A stretch of DNA of 64,000 nucleotides, taken from Pseudomonadota bacterium. Lineage in GTDB: Bacteria; Desulfobacterota; Binatia; UBA9968. Below the pieces are notes generated by a model that was not told where the DNA came from, made no database searches, and saw only the letters and a list, made by a program, of their open reading frames with translations. The DNA lies in contig JAJPJQ010000051.1 of assembly GCA_021324155.1 (NCBI GenBank), forward strand, positions 62,001 through 126,000. Reading direction: 5' to 3'. Of the stretch, positions 9,941 through 18,208 are shown piece after piece; position 1 is the stretch's first letter, and each line of letters starts with the position of its first letter. A program made the position numbers and the translations under genes.

Positions 9941-11015
9941 GAAGCTGAATGGCGTTTTCGCCGAGCACTTTTTTCTTATTCTCCGGCGAGATCTTGGCGC
10001 TCCGCGCGACGGGACCCGTCACCTCGCCCGGCTTGGACGAATCCCAGTGCGGCGAGTCGGTGGCGAGCACGAGGCGGTCGCCGCCCAGATATTCAATCGC
10101 CCATTCGAAGAGACTGTCCTCGAACGGCTCGCAGCCGACGTAGACGCTTTCATGGAAGATGTCGCTCGGCCGGCGCTTCTGCCACGGCACGAGATGCGGC
10201 AATTTTTCCCAATGCTCGTCCATGCGCGAGAGCCACCAAGGCATCTGCGACGCCCCGGTCTCCAGGCAGACGATTTTCAGATCGGGATGCTTCTCCATCA
10301 CGCCGCCGCAGAGATACACCATCAGACAGACCATCGATTCGATGGTGCGGCCGACCATGTGCGAAAAGAAAAAATTCTCCGCGAAGCGCTCTTGCCCCAT
10401 CGAGCCGAGCTTGGTGTCGTGGAAAATAATCGGCGTTTTCGTTTTTTCGAGTGCGTCGAAGATCGGGTCGAAATAGGGGTCCCACCATTCTTTGCCGGGT
10501 ATCGGGGTCGCCTTGACGTTGAGCGCCTGACTGCCGAGCGCGCGCGAGCGGTCGAGCTCCTTGACGGCTTCTTTCGGGTCCTGCAATGGGATCACGCCCG
10601 CCCACATGAGCCGCCCCGGCTGCTCGGCGGCGTAGGCGTTCATGTAATCGTTCTGCGCGCGCGCGTACGCGGCGGCGAGCTCGGGATCGTCGACGAACCA
10701 GAGCATGTCGAGGGCGGTCGAATTGGGCGAGAGCACGGCAACGTCGATACCGTCGAGATCCATGTTTCGCACGCGGCCCGCGGATGTGAGATCGTGCGGC
10801 TTCACCCATTCGAGCTTTTCTGCCTTCTGCCGGCCGAGCTCCGCGCCGATGAGGACGCGATTGCCGATGAGCGTTCTCCGCCGCTCGTTATCTTTCGTCG
10901 GCAGGCGGCGCGGGAGAAACTCTCTGTACCGGGGATCGATCGTCTGGCCCCAGTTATCCAGGTCGCCGACTAGATGGCTGTCCAAGTCGATCACCTTCAT
11001 GCCGTCGATCGCCAT
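9924..11015 (-). CDS. amidohydrolase family protein (ACMSD-like TIM barrel)
   Basis: 'VIDLDSHLVGD', 'LSPNSTALDMLWF', 'LVLATDSPHWDSSKPGEV'. Confidence 0.88.
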   Translation of the reverse strand: MAIDGMKVIDLDSHLVGDLDNWGQTIDPRYREFLPRRLPTKDNERRRTLIGNRVLIGAELGRQKAEKLEWVKPHDLTSAGRVRNMDLDGIDVAVLSPNSTALDMLWFVDDPELAAAYARAQNDYMNAYAAEQPGRLMWAGVIPLQDPKEAVKELDRSRALGSQALNVKATPIPGKEWWDPYFDPIFDALEKTKTPIIFHDTKLGSMGQERFAENFFFSHMVGRTIESMVCLMVYLCGGVMEKHPDLKIVCLETGASQMPWWLSRMDEHWEKLPHLVPWQKRRPSDIFHESVYVGCEPFEDSLFEWAIEYLGGDRLVLATDSPHWDSSKPGEVTGPVARSAKISPENKKKVLGENAIQLLGLGL

Positions 11016-11088
11016 ACATAGCTCCCTTCCCGGCTTTTCGTATGCGCTTGCGAAGGCTAAAGCAAATGCCGACGCATTACTTATGTAG

Positions 11089-11179
11089 TGGTGCCCGGAG
11101 CCGGACTCGAACCGGCACGGCCCCTTCCGGGGCCTCGGGATTTTAAGTCCCGTGTGTCTACCAATTCCACCATCCGGGC
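11089..11179 (-). tRNA. tRNA-Leu, anticodon UAA, CCA encoded
   Basis: minus strand: acceptor GCCCGGA/TCCGGGC, T-loop GGTTCGAGTCC, anticodon loop ACTTAAAAT, long variable arm, 3' ACCA. Confidence 0.95.
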
Positions 11180-11230
11180 GAGCGCTCCAACGCGTATCGC
11201 ACGCGTCGGAGCTAGATTACCTAACGGGAA

Positions 11231-11267
11231 TAAAAATGAAAACCGCGGCCGTGAGCCGGCCGCGGTT
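11231..11267 (-). terminator. intrinsic terminator downstream of hppA
   Basis: 11-bp perfect stem AACCGCGGCCG-N5-CGGCCGCGGTT, followed on the minus strand by TTTTCATTTTTA. Confidence 0.75.
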
Positions 11268-11282
11268 CGCGGGCGGAAGGTG

Positions 11283-13406
11283 CTACACAAATAAAGGCGC
11301 CAGCACGAGCGTGATGGTGGCGAGCAGCTTGATCAGGACGTGCAGGCTGGGGCCCGCGGTATCCTTAAAAGGGTCGCCGACCGTATCGCCGACGACGGCG
11401 GCTTTGTGGGTCTCGGATCCTTTGCCGCCGTATTTGCCCATTTCGACGAACTTTTTCGCGTTATCCCAGGCGCCGCCGCTGTTGTTGAGAAAAGTCGCCA
11501 TGAGAATACCGGCGATCGTGCCAACCATGAGCAGCGCCGCGACGGCCTCGGCGCCGACGCCAAGGAAGCGGAAGACGATTCCAACCGCGACCGGCATGCC
11601 GATCGCCAGGACGCCCGGCGCGACCATCTCCTTGAGCGCGCCCACCGTGACGATGTCGACGCAGCGGCCGTAGTCCGGCTTGGAAGTGCCTTTGAGGATG
11701 CCCGGGTTCTCCTTGAACTGGCGCCGCACCTCGTTGATGACGTAATAGGCGGCTTTGCCGACGGCGCGGATCGCGAGCGCGGAGAAGAGAAATACGAGCA
11801 TCGCGCCGAGCAGCCCGCCGACGAAGACTTCGGGCTTGGCGATGTTAACCGACTCGAGCTTCATACCGTAGTGCGCGACCTCGTCGAGATAGGCGGAGAA
11901 GAGCAGGAACGCGGCGAGCGCGGCGGAGCCGATCGCGTAGCCTTTGGTGAGCGCCTTGGTCGTATTGCCGACGGCGTCGAGCCGGTCCGTCTTTCTTCTT
12001 ACTTCCTCGGGCTGCTGACTCATCTCGACGATGCCGCCGGCGTTGTCGGTGATCGGGCCGAAGGTATCCATAGCGAGAATGTACGCCGCCGTGCCGAGCA
12101 TACCCATGGTGGCAACCGCCGTGCCGAAAAGCCCCGCGTGCGCCACGCCGCTCATCATCCCTAGATAATACGAGGCCACGATCGCGATCGAGATGACGAT
12201 CACCGGGATCGCCGTGCATTCGAGACCGACAGCGACGCCGGTGATGATGTTGGTCGCGGGACCCGTCTGCGACGCCTCGGCGATCGATTTCACCGGCCGG
12301 TATTTGTACTCGGTGTAATACTGCGTGATGTAGACGAACGCCTGGCTCATCGCGATGCCGATGACCCCGCAGAAGAAAAAGTAAAGCCACGCAGAGGTTG
12401 CCTCGGGGTGCGCCGCCGGATCGACAGTGAGCAGCCAGCGCGTCGAGATGAAAAAGCCGACGATGGCGAGAAAGGTCGTCACGTAATAGCCGCGGTTGAG
12501 CGCGTGCATCGGGTCGCCCTGCTCGTCGGTCTTGACGACCATGACGCCGACGATGGAGGCGATCAACCCGAAGGCGCGCGCGACGAGCGGAAACAAAATC
12601 CCGTTGAGGCCGAAGTAGGGAAACAGACCGACACCCAGGATCATCGCGCCGATATTTTCCGCCGCCGTCGATTCGAAGAGATCGGCTCCGCGGCCGGCGC
12701 AGTCGCCGACATTATCGCCGACGAGGTCGGCGATGACCGCGGGGTTGCGCGGGTCGTCCTCGGGAATACCCGCTTCGACTTTGCCGACGAGGTCGGCGCC
12801 GACGTCTGCCGCCTTGGTGTAGATACCGCCGCCGAGCTGGGCGAACAGAGCGACGAAGGAAGCGCCGAAGCCGTAGCCTACGATCGTGAACGGAATCTTC
12901 TGCGGGTCGTGGCCGAGCGCGTTGAGGAGCGTGTAGAGCCCGCCGACCCCGAGCAGACTCATCGCGACGACAAACAGTCCCGAGACCGCGCCGCCGCGTA
13001 GTGCGATTTGCAGTCCTTCGTTCAGGCTCGAGCGGACCGCTGCGGCGGTGCGGATGTTGGAGCGGATCGACACCCACATGCCGATGTACCCGGCGACGAC
13101 CGAGCAGGCAGCTCCTAGGATGAACGCGAACGTCGTCCAGAACGCCATCTCCAGCGGCGGCACCGGATCCGCAGGGCTCGGCGTGCGGACATAGCCGTAG
13201 AGAATAAAGATGAGCGCCGCCAGCACCACGGCGAGCGTCACGATGGTCTTGTTCTGCCGCGCCAGGAACGCTTCAGCGCCCTCCTTGATGGCGTTCGAGA
13301 TCGCCTGCATCGCCGCCGTGCCGGTGTCTTTGCTCAAGACGTAGCGCGCCAAAAAGACGGCGAACAGGAGTGAGGCAAAGCTAACGAGAATGACGAATGG
13401 GATCAT
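11283..13406 (-). CDS. hppA: membrane-bound proton-translocating pyrophosphatase
   Basis: 707 aa polytopic; 'ADVGADLVGKVEAGIPEDDPRNPAVIADLVGDNVGDCAGRGADLFES'. Confidence 0.97.
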   Translation of the reverse strand: MIPFVILVSFASLLFAVFLARYVLSKDTGTAAMQAISNAIKEGAEAFLARQNKTIVTLAVVLAALIFILYGYVRTPSPADPVPPLEMAFWTTFAFILGAACSVVAGYIGMWVSIRSNIRTAAAVRSSLNEGLQIALRGGAVSGLFVVAMSLLGVGGLYTLLNALGHDPQKIPFTIVGYGFGASFVALFAQLGGGIYTKAADVGADLVGKVEAGIPEDDPRNPAVIADLVGDNVGDCAGRGADLFESTAAENIGAMILGVGLFPYFGLNGILFPLVARAFGLIASIVGVMVVKTDEQGDPMHALNRGYYVTTFLAIVGFFISTRWLLTVDPAAHPEATSAWLYFFFCGVIGIAMSQAFVYITQYYTEYKYRPVKSIAEASQTGPATNIITGVAVGLECTAIPVIVISIAIVASYYLGMMSGVAHAGLFGTAVATMGMLGTAAYILAMDTFGPITDNAGGIVEMSQQPEEVRRKTDRLDAVGNTTKALTKGYAIGSAALAAFLLFSAYLDEVAHYGMKLESVNIAKPEVFVGGLLGAMLVFLFSALAIRAVGKAAYYVINEVRRQFKENPGILKGTSKPDYGRCVDIVTVGALKEMVAPGVLAIGMPVAVGIVFRFLGVGAEAVAALLMVGTIAGILMATFLNNSGGAWDNAKKFVEMGKYGGKGSETHKAAVVGDTVGDPFKDTAGPSLHVLIKLLATITLVLAPLFV

Positions 13407-13427
13407 CGAGTTTCCTTTCCAGTAATG

Positions 13428-14174
13428 TCAAGCATCGGTCGGCTCTTCGCGGTCCTTGCGCCAGACGTAAGCGACGCCGATGCTCAGCAGATACAAAAGC
13501 AGCATCGGCGCGGCGAGCAGCGTCTGGTTGATGACGTCCGGGGTCGGCGTCAAAATCGCCGCGGCGATGAAAATGAGCACGATAGCATAACGAAACGACC
13601 GCCACATCAGACGGTAGTTCAAAATACCCAGCCGGACGAGAAAAAACGTGAAGACCGGCAGCTCGAAGGTGATGCCGAAAGCCAGGATCATCCGGAAAAA
13701 AAAACTGAAATACTCCGCGATGCGGATTTCGGGCGAGACTCCGATCGACTGGTATTGCTCGACGAAATAACCGAACGCGACCGGCAGCACGACCCGATAG
13801 CAGAAATACGCCCCGACTAAAAAGAAAGCCGTCGCGCAGAAGACGAACGGAATGACCAATTTTTTTTCTTCGCCGAGCAGCCCCGGCGCGAGAAAACGCC
13901 AGATCTGGTAAAAAATGACCGGCGAGGCGACGAAGACGCCGCCGACCAACCCCACTTTCATCTCGATGAAAAACGCCTCGGCGACGCCCGTGCCGATGAG
14001 ACTCTGGCCGGGCTGCAAATTCTGCTTCAGCGGCGCGATCATGAATGCGAAGATCCTGTCCGACGCGACATAGCATATAATAAAGCCGACCGCGACGGCT
14101 GCGACCGACTTGATGAGCCGCCAGCGGAGCTCTTCGAGATGCTCCGTGAAGGTCATGTACGGCGTCGCGGCCAT
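13428..14174 (-). CDS. tatC: Sec-independent protein translocase TatC
   Basis: 'MTFTEHLEELRWRLIKSV...', 'SPVIFYQIWRFLAPGLLGEEKK', 'LTPTPDVINQTLLAAPMLLLY'. Confidence 0.96.
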   Translation of the reverse strand: MAATPYMTFTEHLEELRWRLIKSVAAVAVGFIICYVASDRIFAFMIAPLKQNLQPGQSLIGTGVAEAFFIEMKVGLVGGVFVASPVIFYQIWRFLAPGLLGEEKKLVIPFVFCATAFFLVGAYFCYRVVLPVAFGYFVEQYQSIGVSPEIRIAEYFSFFFRMILAFGITFELPVFTFFLVRLGILNYRLMWRSFRYAIVLIFIAAAILTPTPDVINQTLLAAPMLLLYLLSIGVAYVWRKDREEPTDA

Positions 14175-14340
14175 CGCGCAGGAAAAACGGTTCCTCTAAT
14201 ACGACAAAAATTATAGCTCACCACGAAGCGCGCGATCGACGATACGCGTGGAGCCGGCAACGGGGCAAAACTGCGCGCGCTGCGGCGGCTTGACACGCGA
14301 TAACGTAGATAGGCGTTTCGATCGGCTGGCCTAGTTGCAA

Positions 14341-14376
14341 AAAAAGGGGAAGGATTTTGGAATCCCTTCCCCTTTT
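14341..14376 (-). terminator. intrinsic terminator downstream of small lipoprotein gene
   Basis: AAAAGGGGAAGGATT / AATCCCTTCCCCTTTT stem with one bulge, poly-A run on the + strand side (U-run for minus-strand transcript). Confidence 0.7.
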
Positions 14377-14408
14377 CGGTTGCCAAACCAATCAGGCGAA
14401 TTGAAGCC

Positions 14409-14660
14409 TTACTTGCTCTTCTTCTCCGCCGACTTGTCAGGAGCCGCTGGTGTTGCCGGAGCCGCCGTCGTCGACGTATCCATCCCGCCTGGGGCCGGAG
14501 CCATCGCGCCCGGCTGTCCCGACGTATCAGGTGCCGGCGGCGCCGCTGGCGCTGGAGCCGGTGGAGGCGGAGGCGGTTCTTCTTTCTTTCCGCATCCGGC
14601 GAAAGCTAGAGTGAAGATAAAGACGCTCACCATTGACCATGAAGCAACTCGTTTTCCCAT
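14409..14660 (-). CDS. small Pro/Ala-rich lipoprotein
   Basis: 83 aa, signal peptide with lipobox LAFAGC, Pro/Ala-rich tail. Confidence 0.6.
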   Translation of the reverse strand: MGKRVASWSMVSVFIFTLAFAGCGKKEEPPPPPPAPAPAAPPAPDTSGQPGAMAPAPGGMDTSTTAAPATPAAPDKSAEKKSK

Positions 14661-14750
14661 CCTTGTTCACCTCCTTTCCACAACTCAAGAGCCTGCTTGC
14701 TACGAATTTGTATTACACAAGATCCAAATTCTTGCAAGGGGGTCAGAATT

Positions 14751-16835
14751 TTACCATGACGTCCGACTCGGACGTCCTTCGACAGGCTCCTCCGGGACTA
14801 CCGTAGGTTCGGTTTTCGGCAATGAATCCAATGCGGTAGGCGCCGAATCCTTGACCGGCGCCGGGGCCAGCGCGCGCCCCATGGAGACATAAGGAATTTT
14901 TGCGACCGGCGAACTCTCGAAAAGCGGCAGAGGATAGCGATCGCGGAGATTGACATCCATCCAGTTGATCCCTTCCGGGACGGCGAAATCCTCTTCTTCT
15001 TTGTCTGCGCTCGCCGTTTTCATGAACGAGAGCCATATCGGCAGTGCCGTGCTCGCGCCGGTTTCTTTATCGCCGATCGACCGGTGATCGTCGTAACCGA
15101 CCCAAACGCCCGCCACGAGGCTCGGGTTATAGCCGATGAACCAGTTGTCGCGATAATCGCTCGTCGTTCCCGTTTTTCCTGCGATATTTTTTCCCAGCTT
15201 GGCCGCCGCGCGCGCAGTGCCGCTTTGGACGACGTTTTTGAGCATGTCGGTCATGACATAGGCGATTTCCGGCGAGAGCACCGGTTTGACGCTCGACTCG
15301 CTTTCTTCGAGGATGCTGCCGTCGCGATCGGTAACCTTCAGAATGAAGAGCGGCTCGGCGAGCTTGCCGCCGCCGGCGAAAACACCGAAAGCGCGGACCA
15401 TCTCGAGCAGCGTTACGGAAGGCGAGCCCAGGGCGAGCGAAAGATTTTTTTCGATCGGGGATTCGATGCCGAGTTTGCGCGCCTGCTGGATCGTTCGCTC
15501 GACGCCGACGCGCTGCACCAGACGCACCGAGACGCTATTGAGCGAATGCGCCAATGCCGTGCGCAGCGTCACCGGGCCATGGAATTTATTGTCATAATTC
15601 TGTGGAGCCCAGACTTTTCCACCGGCTAGGCGGAACGAAAGCGGCCCGTCCTGCACGACCGACAATTCCGACAATCCCGCTTCCAGCGCCGCGGAATAGA
15701 TGATGGGCTTGAACGAGCTGCCGGGCTGCCGCTTCGCCTGGAGGGCGCGATTGTACTGGCTCGTCGTGAAGTCATAGCCGCCGACGAGGGCGCGCACCAT
15801 GCCGGTCTCCGGTTCCATTGCGAGCAGCGCGCCTTCGACCTCGCCTTCGCGCGCCGGAGCCTTCGCGCTCGATTTTTTCTTGACGCGCAACCGCACCTCG
15901 TCCAGCCCTTGCCGCACCGCTTTCTGCGCCGCGTCCTGTAGATTGGAATCGAGCGTCGTATAGATGCGCAGCCCGCCCTGCAGCAGCGGACGGAATCCGT
16001 ATTCATCACCTAGAACGCGACGCACGTGCTCGACAAAGTGCGGCGCGATCTGCGAATTGAGCGCCGGAGCGGGGTTCAAGCGGATAGGTGTCTGGAGCGC
16101 GTCCTGATAGACGGCGCGCGTGATGTACCCTTCCGCAAGCATGCGGCCGAGCACGTAGCGCTGGCGCTCGCGCGCGGCGAAAAAGTCGCGGTATGGCGAG
16201 TTGCGGCTCGGGGAGCGCGGCAGGCCCGCGAGCAGCGCCGCCTCGGCGATATTGATATCGCCGACACTCTTGCCGAAGTAGTCGCGACTCGCCGCCTCGA
16301 TGCCGTAATTGCCGTGTCCGAAGTAGACCTGATTCAGATAGAGATAGAGGATCTCATCCTTCGTATGATTTTTTTCCACGCGATAGGCGAGGATCGCCTC
16401 GCGGACTTTTCGCGAGAACGTCCTCTCCGGCGTAAGAAAAAATCCGCGCACGAGCTGCTGCGTGAGCGTGCTCGCGCCCTCATGTACGCCGCGGCGCCTG
16501 AGGTTCTTGAACGACGCGCGCACGATCGCATACACATCGATGCCGCGGTGCACATAGAAGCGCGAGTCTTCCGCTGCGAGCAACGCCTTGACGACGTGCT
16601 TCGGAATGCGTTCGAGCGGTACGACGATGCGGCGCTGCAGGTAGAACTCTCCGATCGGCTTTTCGTGCATGTCGTAAACCGTGCTGACGACTGCGGGCTC
16701 GTACGTGGACGCGAGATCGAGCCGATCGGGCAGGTCGTGGCCGTAATAATAAAGAATACCGCCGACGGCGACCGCGGCGATGATTAGCGCAGCGCCGATA
16801 GTGTACAGAAAAAAACGCATCATGGCGTAATTCAC
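14751..16835 (-). CDS. mrcA: class A penicillin-binding protein 1A (transglycosylase/transpeptidase)
   Basis: 'LLAAEDSRFYVHRGIDVYAIVRA', 'GASTLTQQLVRGFFLTPERT', 'KRQPGSSFKPIIYSAAL', 'GKTGTTSDYRDNWFIGY'. Confidence 0.95.
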   Translation of the reverse strand: MNYAMMRFFLYTIGAALIIAAVAVGGILYYYGHDLPDRLDLASTYEPAVVSTVYDMHEKPIGEFYLQRRIVVPLERIPKHVVKALLAAEDSRFYVHRGIDVYAIVRASFKNLRRRGVHEGASTLTQQLVRGFFLTPERTFSRKVREAILAYRVEKNHTKDEILYLYLNQVYFGHGNYGIEAASRDYFGKSVGDINIAEAALLAGLPRSPSRNSPYRDFFAARERQRYVLGRMLAEGYITRAVYQDALQTPIRLNPAPALNSQIAPHFVEHVRRVLGDEYGFRPLLQGGLRIYTTLDSNLQDAAQKAVRQGLDEVRLRVKKKSSAKAPAREGEVEGALLAMEPETGMVRALVGGYDFTTSQYNRALQAKRQPGSSFKPIIYSAALEAGLSELSVVQDGPLSFRLAGGKVWAPQNYDNKFHGPVTLRTALAHSLNSVSVRLVQRVGVERTIQQARKLGIESPIEKNLSLALGSPSVTLLEMVRAFGVFAGGGKLAEPLFILKVTDRDGSILEESESSVKPVLSPEIAYVMTDMLKNVVQSGTARAAAKLGKNIAGKTGTTSDYRDNWFIGYNPSLVAGVWVGYDDHRSIGDKETGASTALPIWLSFMKTASADKEEEDFAVPEGINWMDVNLRDRYPLPLFESSPVAKIPYVSMGRALAPAPVKDSAPTALDSLPKTEPTVVPEEPVEGRPSRTSW

Positions 16836-17274
16836 CTCAGCCGCAACAATCTCGGATCGCCGGATTCTACCAAAAGAATCCGAAAAATATAATTGTTTTC
16901 TGACGTTCGGATTGCACGAAAATGAAGTTCGTCACCGACTTGTCAAGTCGGAAACCCACAAAAGCTGTGCATAACTTGTTGATAACCGCTCGCGTGCACG
17001 TTTCGTAAGGCTGAAAATAGCTTATCGGAACGAATTGCACAAAATCTTCGCAAAGAAAGAATTGTAATTTCAATAACTTGGCAAAATTTCGTGATTATTG
17101 TTACCGAAGTATGAAACGCCGTACAGCGACGTTTGAAGGAACCTTCATCCCCGCCGCGGCGCACAAAAACCGTGTCACTTCGCAGAGTTTTCCTTCGACG
17201 ACAGCACTGCCGAGTCGCGTTGACTCCGTCGCACCCCCGTGATAAAGCCTTTGAAAACTTTGCGGAGGTTTCGT

Positions 17275-17538
17275 TTGGCTATTCATCAATCGGCGATCAA
17301 GCGCCACCGGCAGAGCCTGAAGAAAAGAGCGATCAACAAAGAGGCGCGTGCGAGGCTCCGAACACTGATCAAAAAAGCGCGGCAAGCGTTAGAGAAGAAA
17401 GACACCGAACAGATTTCCGCCGGGCTTCGCGAAGTCAGCAGCGCGCTGGGCAAGGCGGTGAGCAAGGGAATCGTGAAAAAAAATACCGCTTCGCGCTGGC
17501 TCTCGCGTCTTTCCCGCTCCGCCAGCCGCCCCGCGTAA
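17275..17538 (+). CDS. rpsT: 30S ribosomal protein S20, TTG start
   Basis: 'AIHQSAIKRHRQSLKKRAINKEARARLRTLIKKA'; TTG at 17275 preceded by GGAGG at 17264-17268. Confidence 0.92.
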   Translation: MAIHQSAIKRHRQSLKKRAINKEARARLRTLIKKARQALEKKDTEQISAGLREVSSALGKAVSKGIVKKNTASRWLSRLSRSASRPA

Positions 17539-17562
17539 TCCACTCCCGCCGCGGCGCGGCGC

Positions 17563-18162
17563 TCAAAACAGCTCCACCAGGCGCATGTGCAGGTCGTGCG
17601 CCGCCGATTGTACAAGGCGGCTACGAGCCTCGTCCTTTTGTGTCTCGGTGAGCTGCACGTCGGTGAAGCGACGCAAGTCCGGTGACTGGTACCCGAGGGC
17701 GCGCGACTCCGGCGAGGTCGTAACGACGGCGGCGCGCGAGCCCGCGTACTGATCGATAAAGCGCGCGCCCTGCGTTCGCCACAAGAGCTCGTCCGGCGCC
17801 CTGCGCCGCAGGTTCAGGTCGATAACCAACAGATACTCGTATTGCAGCGCCTCGTCGTGCCGGTTGATGCCCACGACGCGACTATCGAACGTGCGTATAA
17901 TGCCGCTGAGGATTGCATCGGCATCTTCAAGCCGATCGACGACGCGCAGCAGCCCCTTGCGATTGATCTCCGTCCTGAGCGCCATCGTCATTTCGCGGTC
18001 GATGCCGACCTCTTTCGTGCGATTGACAAGCGGATCGACGAACACCGTACGAACGTCGCTAGGAAAGGCTGCGCCGCGGCCGGTGAATTGATAGCCGCAG
18101 CCCGCCACGAGCGCGAGTAGGCAAATCTGAATTGCGACATATTTCCGGACGTGAAGCTTCAT
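17563..18162 (-). CDS. lptE: LPS-assembly lipoprotein LptE family
   Basis: lipobox 'LALVAGCGYQFTGRG', 'VDPLVNRTKEVGIDREMTMALRTEINRKG'; located after leuS. Confidence 0.8.
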   Translation of the reverse strand: MKLHVRKYVAIQICLLALVAGCGYQFTGRGAAFPSDVRTVFVDPLVNRTKEVGIDREMTMALRTEINRKGLLRVVDRLEDADAILSGIIRTFDSRVVGINRHDEALQYEYLLVIDLNLRRRAPDELLWRTQGARFIDQYAGSRAAVVTTSPESRALGYQSPDLRRFTDVQLTETQKDEARSRLVQSAAHDLHMRLVELF

Positions 18163-18208
18163 TTTCGACGAGACGCGGCTCCCGGCCGCTAACGCGAGTC
18201 GCTGCATC

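Noticed and set aside
11089-11179. tRNA-Leu as integration site of a mobile element
   Set aside because: No integrase, direct repeat of the tRNA 3' end or phage/ICE genes nearby.
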